A stretch of 64,000 nucleotides of DNA, from NCBI RefSeq assembly GCF_012926615.1, contig NZ_JABBNU010000002.1, positions 248,001-312,000 on the forward strand, given 5' to 3'. This DNA comes from Marinigracilibium pacificum (GTDB taxonomy: Bacteria; Bacteroidota; Bacteroidia; Cytophagales; Cyclobacteriaceae). The position numbers and the translations under genes were made by a program. Below, piece by piece: positions 1-9,113 of the stretch (positions are counted from its first letter, which is position 1; each line of letters starts with the position of its first letter). Below the pieces are notes generated by a model that did no database searches, had not been told where the DNA came from, and saw nothing but the letters and a program-made list of their open reading frames with translations.

Positions 1-487
1 TACCCCCAATCGTCAGAATGTAACCATTTCCTCTTCCTTTTGGATGTCTTGAATCAGATGTCTCAGGAAGATTATACATCGGGATAGCGGCTACTTTTAT
101 CCCCATAACTGATTTTTCCTCACCATTATTTATAATTATAGTTTCTTTTGAAGATATGTCAGTCATTTTTTTGTTTACCGCTTCCGGAACTATAAAAATA
201 GAATTTGTTGTGTTGAGTGACTTAATTGTTTCTTCATTATAATGATCTCCATGTATGTCTGTGATTAAGATGATATCAGGATTCGGAAAAGTTTCGAATT
301 TTTCTTTTCCACCATAAGGGTCAACATAAATTGTTAAACTATTCCATTTCAGAACCATTGTGGCATGCAGGATAGGGAAAAACTCAACGTCTCCATCTGC
401 AGTTTTGATAGATTCCTGAGTGCTATTTTGTCCAAATAGAAGTGTTGAAGTTAATAGTATTGCTAAAATAAATGTTGTGCTTTTCAT
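1..487 (-). CDS. MBL-fold metallo-hydrolase, secreted (3' part outside window)
   Basis: The reading frame begins at an ATG complementary to 485-487 and is still open at base 1, so the C-terminal part is missing. About 162 residues are visible. Residues 1-19 form a signal peptide (MKSTTFILAI...LLFG, cleavage before Gln20), so the protein is exported to the periplasm. Residues 76-82 read TDIHGDH, the metal-binding loop of the UlaG/YtkL-like branch of the metallo-beta-lactamase superfamily, in which Asp replaces the first His of HxHxDH. Asp56 (YVDPYGG) suits the preceding strand of that fold. The substrate cannot be deduced. The gene is divergent from the HepT-like gene, with about 100 bp between them. 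Confidence 0.8.
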   Translation of the reverse strand, partial: MKSTTFILAILLTSTLLFGQNSTQESIKTADGDVEFFPILHATMVLKWNSLTIYVDPYGGKEKFETFPNPDIILITDIHGDHYNEETIKSLNTTNSIFIVPEAVNKKMTDISSKETIIINNGEEKSVMGIKVAAIPMYNLPETSDSRHPKGRGNGYILTIGG

Positions 488-588
488 ATCATTAAAACCC
501 AGGTTTATTAAAAGTGTTTTTATTATAACAATATATAATTATTGGTGAAATAGTTAAACAAAGGCCTGATTTATTCGGTATATATAGT

Positions 589-939
589 ATGACAAAAGAA
601 GAAATAACTCAACATATCAGCCGCATTATTGATAACATAGCAATGATAAATTCTACAGTTGGTAAAACTGATTATCAATCATTTGTTAGAAATGAACAGG
701 CTAAGGAAGCTGTGTACGAATATTTACAAGAGATAGGTCAAGCTTCATCAGAGCTTTATAATAATAGTGAAGAGGCAAGAAAATTACCGGTTGATACGCT
801 TATGGCATTTAGAAATGCAAGATATAACCAGGAGGCAGAAATTGACCATCAGATGGTATTTAACTTAATCACCGGTGACCTGCAAGAAATAGCTGATCAA
901 TTAAAGAATTCTGATTTATTCAAAAACACATGGAATTGA
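589..939 (+). CDS. HepT-like (DUF86) protein, orphan, degenerate RNase motif
   Basis: A 116-residue all-helical protein whose layout resembles HepT/DUF86, the RNase toxin of MNT-HepT modules: an N-terminal helix, then a central EAVYEYLQEIGQASSEL-like helix (residues 40-56), then LMAFRNARYN (71-80) and a C-terminal helix (NLITGDLQEIADQLK). HepT enzymes carry Rx4HxY after the central helix. Here Arg75 and Asn76 are present, but the His and Tyr positions are Asn80 and Glu82, so RNase activity looks lost. No MNT nucleotidyltransferase antitoxin lies on either side. The assignment rests on pattern recognition; a plain unknown helical protein is the alternative. Confidence 0.6.
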   Translation: MTKEEITQHISRIIDNIAMINSTVGKTDYQSFVRNEQAKEAVYEYLQEIGQASSELYNNSEEARKLPVDTLMAFRNARYNQEAEIDHQMVFNLITGDLQEIADQLKNSDLFKNTWN

Positions 940-944
940 TCATT

Positions 945-1136
945 TTATTGATCTATTCCTCTTGCTTCGAAAAATTCAATGATTCCATTTGAAAATTTAT
1001 AATGGATTTCAATCGGATTGCAACAAACTTCGCAATCTTCAATATATTGTTGTTCATTTATTGACAGATCAAGGATCATTGATATTTCCTCTCCGCAATA
1101 AGGACAATTAAAACTATGCTCTGTTTCTCCTGTCAT
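945..1136 (-). CDS. CPXCG motif-containing cysteine-rich protein
   Basis: A 63-residue protein with two zinc-ribbon knuckles: CPYCGEE (Cys11, Cys14) and CEVCC (Cys35, Cys38, Cys39). This matches the small CPXCG cysteine-rich family, whose role is unknown but which presumably binds one zinc ion. Its start codon overlaps the stop of the upstream DUF2254 gene by 4 bases (ATGA arrangement), so the two are translationally coupled. It converges on the HepT-like gene with only 5 bases between stops. No signal peptide or membrane segment is visible, so it should be cytoplasmic. Confidence 0.85.
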   Translation of the reverse strand: MTGETEHSFNCPYCGEEISMILDLSINEQQYIEDCEVCCNPIEIHYKFSNGIIEFFEARGIDQ

Positions 1137-2476
1137 TGCCGGGTTGATTTTATTCTTTCACGTAAAGACCTTGCCAGGTTGGTAAGTCGTTTAACTTCAT
1201 ACTGATTTTCAAGATGCTTTTCACCCGTAGACAATAGATGATCGATATATTCATTGAAAATAGAGTCATAGTAATGTCTTTTTTTATCCAGGAAAATAAG
1301 CTTCTCAATGGTAGTCATGCAATTGTATAGAATCTGAAAATCGGTTTTCCCATAATTAATAATCGGATCAAAGGAAGATCTGAAAATATGTTCAAATTTT
1401 AGTGGTTCCATGAAGATAACCGGTTCGCCTTCTTCAGTATAAATTACTGGTTTGTCCATTTTATAAAGGCATACAGAATGCAAATCAGCTAATGAGTGTA
1501 TACAGGAAAGAGCTGTCGCGGGATCATTTATTCCTGGCGATAGTGCTTTAACAGCTATTTCAGTTAGTCTGGTAAAGCCATATTGATAGTGTGTATGTAT
1601 TATTTGGTCTGTGTAGAAATCAAAGCAGTTAAAAAGTTCATCAATAACATCTTTATTGATTTTATCAGGGGGTATACTTAAGAAAAAGAGCTGGGTTCCA
1701 CTTACTACATAGTCACCTCTATTATAGGGGATATAAATTTTAACTTCGTTTTCGGCAGCAATTTTGCTCATGGTCGATTTCTGGATGCCCTGATAATAGC
1801 CGCTTTCATTTGAGTTTACAGAATACCAATTGTTAAGGTTGGATACAACCCATTCTTCCTGGTATTCATCACGATCTATTTGATCTTGAAGAGAGTTTTG
1901 TAGCCTATCCTTGGTTTGGGAATGGATTTTTTGAATGACATGCCCATAATTAACGGATCTGGTTACATAATTAAGGAAATATATAAACAGAAAGATGTCT
2001 GCCATTACCATGATTATGCAAAGGAATACGCCCAAAGTAGATAAGTCGCTTGCATTACTTTCATCGGTTCTAACCTGGTAGAGCATCAAGAAGCAATAAA
2101 CAATTGTGCCGATGTAAACCCCAAGAGTAATTTGATGATATTTCTCACTTAAAATACCACTAAGTAGCCGGTTAGAGAGGTTTGAGGCCGCCTGGTTTAG
2201 AACAATCATTACCATTGAAAAGCTAAATACCGTCAGCGAAATAATTCCTCCTGCAGCTGTGGTATAGATAGCTCGGGCAGTTGAAGCGTCAGAAATACTT
2301 AAAATGGGAAATAAATCAACAATAAACTTCTCAACAGCTGTATTTCTGGATTCAAAAACCAAAATTGCCAGTATAAAAAAGCCAAAGACAATCAATGCAG
2401 GGACAAATGAAATTCCTGTGATTATCTTTGTTTTAGCTTTTCTTAAGAATTTTACGACCTGAGTCTGATCGATCAT
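1133..2476 (-). CDS. DUF2254 family inner-membrane protein
   Basis: A 447-residue protein with four hydrophobic helices in its first 180 residues (about 22-43, 70-92, 110-130 and 143-168), followed by a large soluble domain. The second helix (AAGGIISLTVFSFSMVMIVL followed by NQAASNLSNRLL) and the later GINDPATALSCIHSLADL segment are typical of DUF2254, a widespread inner-membrane family of unknown function. It is the first gene of a two-gene operon with the CPXCG protein. An imperfectly placed inverted repeat (2475-2482 with 2514-2521) covers its start codon, with unknown meaning. The alternative is simply an uncharacterised channel-like protein. Confidence 0.85.
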   Translation of the reverse strand: MIDQTQVVKFLRKAKTKIITGISFVPALIVFGFFILAILVFESRNTAVEKFIVDLFPILSISDASTARAIYTTAAGGIISLTVFSFSMVMIVLNQAASNLSNRLLSGILSEKYHQITLGVYIGTIVYCFLMLYQVRTDESNASDLSTLGVFLCIIMVMADIFLFIYFLNYVTRSVNYGHVIQKIHSQTKDRLQNSLQDQIDRDEYQEEWVVSNLNNWYSVNSNESGYYQGIQKSTMSKIAAENEVKIYIPYNRGDYVVSGTQLFFLSIPPDKINKDVIDELFNCFDFYTDQIIHTHYQYGFTRLTEIAVKALSPGINDPATALSCIHSLADLHSVCLYKMDKPVIYTEEGEPVIFMEPLKFEHIFRSSFDPIINYGKTDFQILYNCMTTIEKLIFLDKKRHYYDSIFNEYIDHLLSTGEKHLENQYEVKRLTNLARSLRERIKSTRQ

Positions 2477-2523
2477 TTTACTTTTTAATGGTGTTGTGGT
2501 ATTAGTAAAATAATCAAATATTG

Positions 2524-3705
2524 TTAATCAATTATATTTGGCGAAATTTCTTTTGCCTCCATAAACCTGTTTTCTTTGATTTCACTTATTCTTTGTAAGG
2601 CAAATTCATGATAAGCTCTGTTTTCAAGTGTATCAAATCTTTCGGCATACATCGAATAGTAATTCAATGCGGGAGTTTTGTCTTTATAGTAAACATCACA
2701 TGTTCTTGCTAGCTGGTAGATAATTATATCTTCAGTATCAAACTCAGTAGCCCTTTTGTACGATGCGATTGCTTTATTCATTTCGCCATTTTCCTCATAT
2801 GTTTTACCTAATGTTGCATAATATGAGCCAATTTTATCATTGTAAGAATGCTTAATGGTTTGCTCAAAGGCTTTAATAGCTTCGGCATTTTGCCCTGTTT
2901 CTTTGAGGCAAACTCCTTTAAGGTAAAAGAGTGCTGGTATTGGTTTTGAATTTTCTATCAGGGATTCAATCAGTGGTAATGCTTCTTCATATTTGCCTAT
3001 ATTGTAGAGTGAAAATGAATTTAGTTGAAGCATATTTAAGTTTAAGATTTCTTCATTTATAAATTCGTTTGTAACATCTATTACTACTTCATATTGCTTT
3101 AGGTCATAAGCTGCTTTAGCCTTTATCTTTTTAAGCCTTCTATTATCAGGGTCTTGAAAGAAACCTATCGATACCACTGAGTCTGCATATTCTGGCATGT
3201 TGAGTTCCAGGTATAAGTCTGCCAGCCTGGATCTTAAATCGAGATCTTTTGGATTATTTTGGAGAGCTATTTCCCAGGCGTTCATCATTAGACCTGGTAA
3301 TTTTACTTTCGCCGCCAGATTTCCAAGTGAGGAATAAGCCTGGGCGTTACCTGAATCAAGCTGACACCACCTGATATTATAGTCCATTGCTTTTTCATAA
3401 AAGTCTCTTTTTGAAGAGATCTTAATTCCCAGATTTAGCAATTTCGTATTTGTAGAATCTTCAACGAGACCTTTATCAATTAAAGATTGAGCTTCATTTA
3501 ATTTACCAGAGATGTATAATGTATAGCCTAAATAATAAAGAGCTTGTTTGTCGCTGGAATCATTTGAATAGACCTGCTTAAAGATTGCCTCTGCCTTTTC
3601 ATTATCATTATCTGCCAGGGCTAATTTGCCTTCATTTAGTAATGATTGGCCATTTAAATTAAAAAATAACAGAATAAGTAGTGTTGATAGAATGGAATGT
3701 TTCAT
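2524..3705 (-). CDS. secreted tetratricopeptide-repeat protein
   Basis: A 393-residue protein with a signal peptide (residues 1-19, ending LNGQ) and about nine TPR-like 34-residue helical hairpins, for example ALYYLGYTLYISGKLNEAQSLI near 55-76 and KIGSYYATLGKTYEENGEMNKAIASY near 290-316. TPR arrays bind other proteins, so this is probably a periplasmic or lipid-free outer-membrane-associated scaffold. No enzymatic domain is visible. It lies downstream of the phosphatase and MscS genes on the same strand, separated from the phosphatase stop by 50 bp that hold a 10-bp-arm hairpin. It may be partly co-transcribed with them. Confidence 0.85.
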   Translation of the reverse strand: MKHSILSTLLILLFFNLNGQSLLNEGKLALADNDNEKAEAIFKQVYSNDSSDKQALYYLGYTLYISGKLNEAQSLIDKGLVEDSTNTKLLNLGIKISSKRDFYEKAMDYNIRWCQLDSGNAQAYSSLGNLAAKVKLPGLMMNAWEIALQNNPKDLDLRSRLADLYLELNMPEYADSVVSIGFFQDPDNRRLKKIKAKAAYDLKQYEVVIDVTNEFINEEILNLNMLQLNSFSLYNIGKYEEALPLIESLIENSKPIPALFYLKGVCLKETGQNAEAIKAFEQTIKHSYNDKIGSYYATLGKTYEENGEMNKAIASYKRATEFDTEDIIIYQLARTCDVYYKDKTPALNYYSMYAERFDTLENRAYHEFALQRISEIKENRFMEAKEISPNIID

Positions 3706-3709
3706 GTGT

Positions 3710-3739
3710 CTTTAGTTATTTTCTTAAATATAACTAAAG
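3710..3739. repeat. hairpin between TPR and phosphatase genes
   Basis: Perfect inverted repeat with 10-bp arms (3710-3719 CTTTAGTTAT and 3730-3739) and a 10-base loop, in the gap between the phosphatase stop and the TPR start. There is no long T-run after it on the minus strand, so a processing or mRNA-stability hairpin is as likely as a terminator. Confidence 0.5.
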
Positions 3740-3755
3740 ATTTAGTGATATGAAA

Positions 3756-4556
3756 TCACTTCCAGTCTTTCAGTGAGTCTTTTTTCTTTTTGGTTTTTTC
3801 TTTATCAGTCTGATTATAGTCATGTCCGAATGATTCTGCCTCCCATTCGCCATACATAGGATTAGGAAAGACAATAAATTTTTCCATCAATTCATCCCGA
3901 TGGTTGTCCACCATATTATGAATACTCATTTCAGGTTTGATAAAGATCTCACTATAATCACGCAGGTTGTCACCAAGGAAAAGAATAATCTCGAAGTTTT
4001 CTTTTACGATATTCCTTCTTGATGTTTTATCGCTGGTTTCTGACTTAAGAAATACATGGTCATCATTGGCATTCGGAAAATTTTCAGCCTGAAGATTTTT
4101 AACCGTTCCATCCTGGGTAACAACACTTCTGTTTGATATATAGAATACCTCAACACCAATGCTTTTGGCAAATTTTGTAAATTCTACAGCTCCCGGTAAA
4201 GCTTTTGCAGTTCCGGAACTAGCCCATTCATTCCAGGTTTCTTTTTTGTACGATTCACCTTGTGTTATTAAGTAAGCATTATAAGGGCTATTGTCTAATA
4301 CAGTTTCATCAATATCTAATACAACAGCTTTTGGTTTATCAGATTCTGATGCTGCCAGATTATTAATAAGTCTGATTTTTGCCAGGTCATAGATTTGCTG
4401 GTATAAAAGATAGTTTTCACCTGAATTTTGAAACCATAATGTTGAGTTTAAATTTTGGTCAGCATAAGTAGCATTTTTTTGTGCAAACCCTGATGAGAAA
4501 GTAAAAAGTAGCACTATGGTTAAGGTAATTAATCTATTGTTAAGCATTAGATTCAT
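3756..4556 (-). CDS. 5'-nucleotidase / acid phosphatase, e(P4) class C family (HAD)
   Basis: A 266-residue exported HAD-superfamily phosphatase. The four HAD motifs are visible: DIDETVLDNS (nucleophile Asp81, acid/base Asp83), ISNRS (140-144), a basic SRRN segment (179-182) and GDNLRDY (Asp196, Asp200). This is the signature of the class C acid phosphatases, such as Haemophilus lipoprotein e(P4), which dephosphorylate nucleotides in the envelope for nucleoside uptake. The N-terminal hydrophobic segment (7-24) ends GFAQ with no lipobox Cys, so unlike e(P4) it is probably a soluble periplasmic protein. It overlaps the upstream MscS gene by 17 bases. The start could also be Met4. Confidence 0.88.
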   Translation of the reverse strand: MNLMLNNRLITLTIVLLFTFSSGFAQKNATYADQNLNSTLWFQNSGENYLLYQQIYDLAKIRLINNLAASESDKPKAVVLDIDETVLDNSPYNAYLITQGESYKKETWNEWASSGTAKALPGAVEFTKFAKSIGVEVFYISNRSVVTQDGTVKNLQAENFPNANDDHVFLKSETSDKTSRRNIVKENFEIILFLGDNLRDYSEIFIKPEMSIHNMVDNHRDELMEKFIVFPNPMYGEWEAESFGHDYNQTDKEKTKKKKDSLKDWK

Positions 4557-5412
4557 TATTCAAATATTTTAAAACTGATCGCAAAGTTACTTTTCTGATT
4601 TCTTTTTCGACAGATTTATTCATTTTATTCATCACAAATTGAAATTTCAGTGATGTATAATTTTCATTTATCTTAACTATTTTAAGGTTGAAGCTGTCTT
4701 TTTGAATATGTTTTTGAAATTCATTCAATTTGTTAGCTAAATATTTTTCAAGTGATTCAATATCCAGGCCAGTATTTTTAATATCAAAATCAAAGCTGAT
4801 TTTCTTGATTTTTCTTTTACTGAAATTGGTAATGTCTGAATTCATCACCACATTATTTGGAATAAAAATCAGGTCTTCATCATCATTATTCAGGTGGATA
4901 TTAGTTAATGTGATATTTTGAACCCGACCTTTGTTATTGCCTATTTGGATATAATCACCTAAGGAAATCTCATCAGAGAACATAATGATCATCCCATTTA
5001 TCATATTTGATATATAGTCTTTTGATAAAAGTGCTATTGCAGCCGCAACAATACTTAGAGATGTGACAAATTCTAATGGGTTTATATTCATTAAGAGGAG
5101 GATAAACCCGATGAAAACAAATACATTAATTAAATCGGCAATTCTGTTTATTCCCAAAACAAAGTTGTCAACCGAACCTTTCACAATCTTGTTTTTGCGA
5201 TTGTAAGTAGATACAAGTATTATTCTCCCTAAACTGATTATAATGTTAGCAGATATAATGAAAATTATTGCATGGGTGACATAGTCAGGAATGTTCAAAG
5301 AGTTCACCCATTTCGGATTGATTTTAAGGAGGATATAGATAGATAAGAAAACAACGAGTTTTATTATGAATATTGCTCTTCGTTTATTTTCGTTTTCTGG
5401 TGTTGATCGCAT
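4540..5412 (-). CDS. MscS-family mechanosensitive ion channel
   Basis: A 290-residue membrane protein with three N-terminal helices (about 13-31, 45-68, 92-110), a pore-lining segment rich in Ala and Ser (SLSIVAAAIALLSKDYISNMI, given here in part from residue 118), and a beta domain beginning DEISLGDYI, the MscS hallmark of a membrane-exit strand followed by the cytoplasmic vestibule. It should open on hypo-osmotic membrane tension and release ions. It is at the small end of the family. It heads the operon containing the phosphatase, and is divergent from the S41 protease gene. Confidence 0.9.
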   Translation of the reverse strand: MRSTPENENKRRAIFIIKLVVFLSIYILLKINPKWVNSLNIPDYVTHAIIFIISANIIISLGRIILVSTYNRKNKIVKGSVDNFVLGINRIADLINVFVFIGFILLLMNINPLEFVTSLSIVAAAIALLSKDYISNMINGMIIMFSDEISLGDYIQIGNNKGRVQNITLTNIHLNNDDEDLIFIPNNVVMNSDITNFSKRKIKKISFDFDIKNTGLDIESLEKYLANKLNEFQKHIQKDSFNLKIVKINENYTSLKFQFVMNKMNKSVEKEIRKVTLRSVLKYLNNESNA

Positions 5413-5534
5413 ATTTTATTTGCTAAAAATTAGATAAAACAAAATTCAATATTTTTAATTATCAAAAGTATAAATCAACATTTTTTTTTATTTTTAACGA
5501 TTGCAATGTGATTATTTTTCTAAAAAATATAATT

Positions 5535-6953
5535 ATGAGTTATTCAATTGATATAAAAAGAATCTCTTTAAAAGCATTGATGATAGCTTTAGTTATCTTC
5601 TCTGTGTCATGTAAGGATGAAGGCCCTAATCCTGGCGGCGGTGGCGGATCTACCGGGCCTGATAATCCAATTAGTAAATGGGTTTATGAAACGATGGATG
5701 AAGTTTACTATTGGGAATCTTTCATCCCTTCAGCTGTTGATCTTTCAAAATCGCCAGAAACAGTTTTTACTTCAATTAAATATAGTGGAGATAGATTTTC
5801 AGTTCTTGTTGATGATTATGAAGGGTTGATCAATTCTCTAGAGGGAGTATCTAAGGAAGCAGGATACGAATTTCAATTATTACGTGCTTCACAAGATACC
5901 GATGATGTAGTTGCGTTAGTACTTTATGTTAAAGAAGGATCACCTGCAGATATTGAGGGAATGAGAAGAGGAGATGCTATTTCAGCCATAAACGGAACTT
6001 CCATCACAACAAATAATTATCGGGATTTGTTGCCTGAGTTAGCAGAAACACATACAATTTCTTATCGAAGATTTGACGAGCAACAGGATAAGTATGTTGA
6101 TCAGCCAGACTTGACTTTAACAACTCAGGTCATTTCTGAAAATCCGGTATTTTTGGATAGTGTTTACACATTAGCCAACAATGAAAAACTTGGATATTTT
6201 GTATATAACTTTTTTAGCCCTGGTCCGGGATCAACCGATGAGTATGATCAGGGAATGAAAGGTGTTTTCGGAAAATTTAAATCTGAAGGAATTCAACATC
6301 TGGTATTAGATTTAAGATATAATAGTGGTGGATCGATTTCATCAGCTCAGCTTTTAGCTAGTTTAATTGCTCCTGGAGTTACTACGACAGATATTTTATA
6401 TAAAAATGTATGGAACAATTTATACCAGGATTATATCTCAGGATTGGAGAATGGAGATGACATATTAAATGGTAAATTTTTAAATGTATCAAACAATATA
6501 GGTAGTCAGCTAACTAATCAAACTCTTTATGTATTAGTTGGTGAAAGAACGGCATCAGCAAGTGAACTTATCATCAATGGACTTCGTCCTTATATGAATG
6601 TTGTTATTATTGGAGAGACTACTGTCGGGAAGAATGTTGGATCAATTCCGATTGAAGATGATAACAGTACTTACGGAATGCTTCCGATAGTATTTAAAAT
6701 ATTTAACTCAAACAACAAGTCTGATTACGATCAAGGATTTACCCCTGACGTTGAAGTAAATGAGTTTTCTTATAGGTTTGAACAATTTGGTGATTTAGAT
6801 GATCCACTATTGGCAACTGCTGTTAATCAGATTGTTGTTGGGCCGTCTAGAATTGCTCCTTTTACAAAACAATTTGAAGGAGAATTATTCAAGTCTTCAA
6901 TTGACGAAAAAGTATGGACAAACAGATTGATATTTGATATACCTATTGAATAA
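5535..6953 (+). CDS. S41 family (C-terminal processing-like) peptidase, lipoprotein
   Basis: Using the ATG at 5535 (a GTG nine codons upstream is less likely), the 472-residue protein has a lipoprotein signal ending FSVSC with Cys26, then a Gly-rich linker (PNPGGGGGSTG), a PDZ-like domain around 110-190 (GSPADIEGMRRGDAISAING) and the S41 protease fold. The catalytic Ser-Lys dyad is Ser341 in RTASASE and Lys366 in GETTVGK, 25 residues apart as in E. coli Tsp/Prc. It is therefore an outer-membrane- or periplasm-facing tail-specific-like protease. Substrates are unknown. It is monocistronic and ends at a strong terminator. Confidence 0.9.
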   Translation: MSYSIDIKRISLKALMIALVIFSVSCKDEGPNPGGGGGSTGPDNPISKWVYETMDEVYYWESFIPSAVDLSKSPETVFTSIKYSGDRFSVLVDDYEGLINSLEGVSKEAGYEFQLLRASQDTDDVVALVLYVKEGSPADIEGMRRGDAISAINGTSITTNNYRDLLPELAETHTISYRRFDEQQDKYVDQPDLTLTTQVISENPVFLDSVYTLANNEKLGYFVYNFFSPGPGSTDEYDQGMKGVFGKFKSEGIQHLVLDLRYNSGGSISSAQLLASLIAPGVTTTDILYKNVWNNLYQDYISGLENGDDILNGKFLNVSNNIGSQLTNQTLYVLVGERTASASELIINGLRPYMNVVIIGETTVGKNVGSIPIEDDNSTYGMLPIVFKIFNSNNKSDYDQGFTPDVEVNEFSYRFEQFGDLDDPLLATAVNQIVVGPSRIAPFTKQFEGELFKSSIDEKVWTNRLIFDIPIE

Positions 6954-6976
6954 TTATAATTAATCTTGAATTATGG

Positions 6977-7004
6977 AAATCTCCTGAATAAAATCAGGAG
7001 ATTT
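6977..7004 (+). terminator. intrinsic terminator of the S41 peptidase gene
   Basis: Perfect 11-bp stem (6977-6987 AAATCTCCTGA with 6994-7004), six-base loop, followed by a T-rich run on the plus strand, 23 bases after the stop codon. Confidence 0.85.
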
Positions 7005-7028
7005 TTTATTTCTTATAGTATAAAGTAG

Positions 7029-7751
7029 TTAATTCAATTTCGGCTCAAGACTATTTTGAAACCCCCATTTAACTCCATAGCTATATAGTTCTGAAATTGC
7101 AGCCAGGTGGCCAAAAATGAATGATGGTGTAATAAACCCAAATAACCAAACATAAGGGAAATAAAGAATTCCGCTAGCTGATTGTTTATAGATAAATGAT
7201 TGAAAGGGTGATGGCAAAGCAAACAGTACAATGATAAATAAATGCATCAATGTATAAAGAGCCAGAATATTCCAGATTATCATAAGATTGATGCTAAGTG
7301 CTTTCTTTTTGTATCCATAGAAATACACAAAGGGTGCAGTAATGCCGGCCAGAATATCATAATTGCTTCCTGAAAATGTAATAGATTGTGGAATTAGTTT
7401 ATAGTAATAAAGTCCTACCAATATAAAAGCTATCGGTAATCTTAGAGATTGCATCAAAGTGAGCCATTTTAATTCAAAACCCTTCATTATTTTTCTTCCT
7501 CGAGGTGTAAATAAATAAATGCAAATCGGAACAAATGGAGGAAGAAATAAAAACAAGATTTGAAACGTTACTTTCCTTATAGATTCGAGATAGAATTCGG
7601 AATAACCGGCTAATCCTTGCATGAACAAACCAAATAGCAACGATGCTAAAATAAGCTTATTCCCTCTTGAAGTTTTATATAAGAATAATAAAACAGCAGT
7701 TGTAATGAGAATAAATGATATATTGAATCCTGTAGGGAGCTGGTCGATCAT
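7029..7751 (-). CDS. unknown polytopic membrane protein
   Basis: A 240-residue protein with about seven hydrophobic helices (roughly 10-26, 33-50, 62-80, 97-115, 130-147, 155-180, 198-222) and very little soluble sequence. I recognise no family. Conserved-looking features are GRKIMKGFELKW after helix three and the Tyr/Phe-rich FPYVWLFGFITPSF near the C-terminus. It converges on the S41 gene and is divergent from the Na/Ca exchanger with a 66-bp gap, so the two may share a control region. No catalytic motif is visible. Confidence 0.7.
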   Translation of the reverse strand: MIDQLPTGFNISFILITTAVLLFLYKTSRGNKLILASLLFGLFMQGLAGYSEFYLESIRKVTFQILFLFLPPFVPICIYLFTPRGRKIMKGFELKWLTLMQSLRLPIAFILVGLYYYKLIPQSITFSGSNYDILAGITAPFVYFYGYKKKALSINLMIIWNILALYTLMHLFIIVLFALPSPFQSFIYKQSASGILYFPYVWLFGFITPSFIFGHLAAISELYSYGVKWGFQNSLEPKLN

Positions 7752-7817
7752 ATATTTGGGATAAATCTTTGAAATAATTTAATTAATTTAATATTTAATT
7801 CAAAATCAGATTATTTG

Positions 7818-8870
7818 ATGTTTGAATTAAGATCTCAAAATGATTTTATGGAGTTACTTTTTTATATATCTATAATTATTATCTCTTCTATTGTTGTGTA
7901 TTGGGGTGGCGCATTACTTGAAAGTACCTCTGAAATTCTAGCCGATCATTATCGATTACCTTCTGTGGTAAAAGGAAGTATAATAATGGCAGTTGGGTCT
8001 AGTTTTCCGGAGCTTGCAACAGTGGTAGTGTCAACATTAATACATGAAAAATTTAATCTGGGAATTTCAGCTATAGTTGGCAGTGCAATATTTAATATCT
8101 TGGTTATTCCTGGTTTATGTTGTGTATTGTATGGTGATATGAAAGCAAATAAAACGCTTGTTTTTAAGGATGCTCAGTTTTATTTGACCTCCATTGCCGT
8201 TATCATGCTTATGATTACAATGGCAGTTATTTATTATCCTTTGGAAGGTGAGAAGTACATAGAAGGTAATGTTTCTCGTGGTCTAGCAATAATGCCTGTT
8301 CTACTTTATGGACTTTATATTTATTTGCAATTTGCTGATACTCGCGATCATCAAAAGAAAAATAATGATGAGGAGAGAAGACTTCATGAAAATATCAAAA
8401 AGATCTGGGTTAAGTTATTTTTTAGTTTGGTTTTAATTTTAATAAGTGTTGAAGGACTTGTTAGAAGTGCACTGTTTCTAGGCGATTTTTTTTCAACTCC
8501 GGATTTCTTCTGGGGGATCACGGTAGTTGCAGCAGCCACAAGTGTCCCTGATGCAGTTGTAAGTATTAAGGCAGCCGGGAAAGGAGATGGCACGGCTGGA
8601 ATATCAAATGTTTTAGGTAGCAATATTTTTGATTTGTTAATAGCTATACCTTCTGGTATACTTATAGCAGGTTCAGCATCAGTAAATTTGACCATAGCAA
8701 TTCCCATGATCTTATTTTTGACAGTTGCTACAATTATGTTTTTTGCATTTTTAAGATTTAACTTAAAACTGTCAAAAAAAGAAGGCATAATACTACTTTC
8801 CGGGTATTTAATATTTATAGTTTGGATGTTATTAGAAACTTTTGAAATTGTTTCTTTTGTCCTCAATTGA
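7818..8870 (+). CDS. sodium/calcium exchanger family (CaCA) transporter
   Basis: A 350-residue membrane antiporter with two homologous halves. The alpha-1 repeat has GSSFPELATVVVS and GSAIFNILVIPG; the alpha-2 repeat has TSVPDAVVSI and SNVLGSNIFDLLIAIPSG. These acidic and small-residue motifs form the cation-binding site of the YrbG/CaxA-type exchangers, which export Ca2+ (or another divalent ion) against Na+ or H+ across the inner membrane. A hydrophilic loop near 185-200 separates the halves. The start is taken at ATG 7818; a TTG lies one codon upstream. Its stop is 3 bases from the convergent stop of the next small gene, so its transcript must run into that gene. Confidence 0.9.
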   Translation: MFELRSQNDFMELLFYISIIIISSIVVYWGGALLESTSEILADHYRLPSVVKGSIIMAVGSSFPELATVVVSTLIHEKFNLGISAIVGSAIFNILVIPGLCCVLYGDMKANKTLVFKDAQFYLTSIAVIMLMITMAVIYYPLEGEKYIEGNVSRGLAIMPVLLYGLYIYLQFADTRDHQKKNNDEERRLHENIKKIWVKLFFSLVLILISVEGLVRSALFLGDFFSTPDFFWGITVVAAATSVPDAVVSIKAAGKGDGTAGISNVLGSNIFDLLIAIPSGILIAGSASVNLTIAIPMILFLTVATIMFFAFLRFNLKLSKKEGIILLSGYLIFIVWMLLETFEIVSFVLN

Positions 8871-8873
8871 TGG

Positions 8874-9113
8874 CTACTGTGTATTCATCCAGCCTACCAT
8901 TGGAGAATTTTGGTCTAATTCTTCTTTAGATATTGAGCCTGTGTCAATATTTTCAGAATATAATAGTGATTTGTCCGTCCAGGTTATCGCTTTGACCCTG
9001 GACTTGAATAGGTCTTCATCACCATTAAAATATTTTAATATTAAGTTAGTACGATCCTCACAGGCTAATCTACCTCGCTCGCCCGTTTTCAATATGACGT
9101 TATAATATTGCAT
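8874..9113 (-). CDS. small protein of unknown function
   Basis: A 79-residue soluble protein with no signal peptide. The N-terminal half (MQYYNVILKTGERGRLACED) looks like a beta hairpin, followed by a helix with LKYFNGDEDLFKSRVKAITW and an acidic tail. I do not recognise a family. The assignment as coding rests on its position immediately against the convergent exchanger gene and on ordinary residue composition. An opposite-strand frame covers the same bases but has a less protein-like composition. Confidence 0.55.
   Translation of the reverse strand: MQYYNVILKTGERGRLACEDRTNLILKYFNGDEDLFKSRVKAITWTDKSLLYSENIDTGSISKEELDQNSPMVGWMNTQ

Noticed and set aside
8842-9105. 87-residue plus-strand frame opposite the 79-residue minus-strand gene
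   Set aside because: It starts inside the exchanger gene in another frame; the minus-strand frame has more credible composition and a tight convergent stop.
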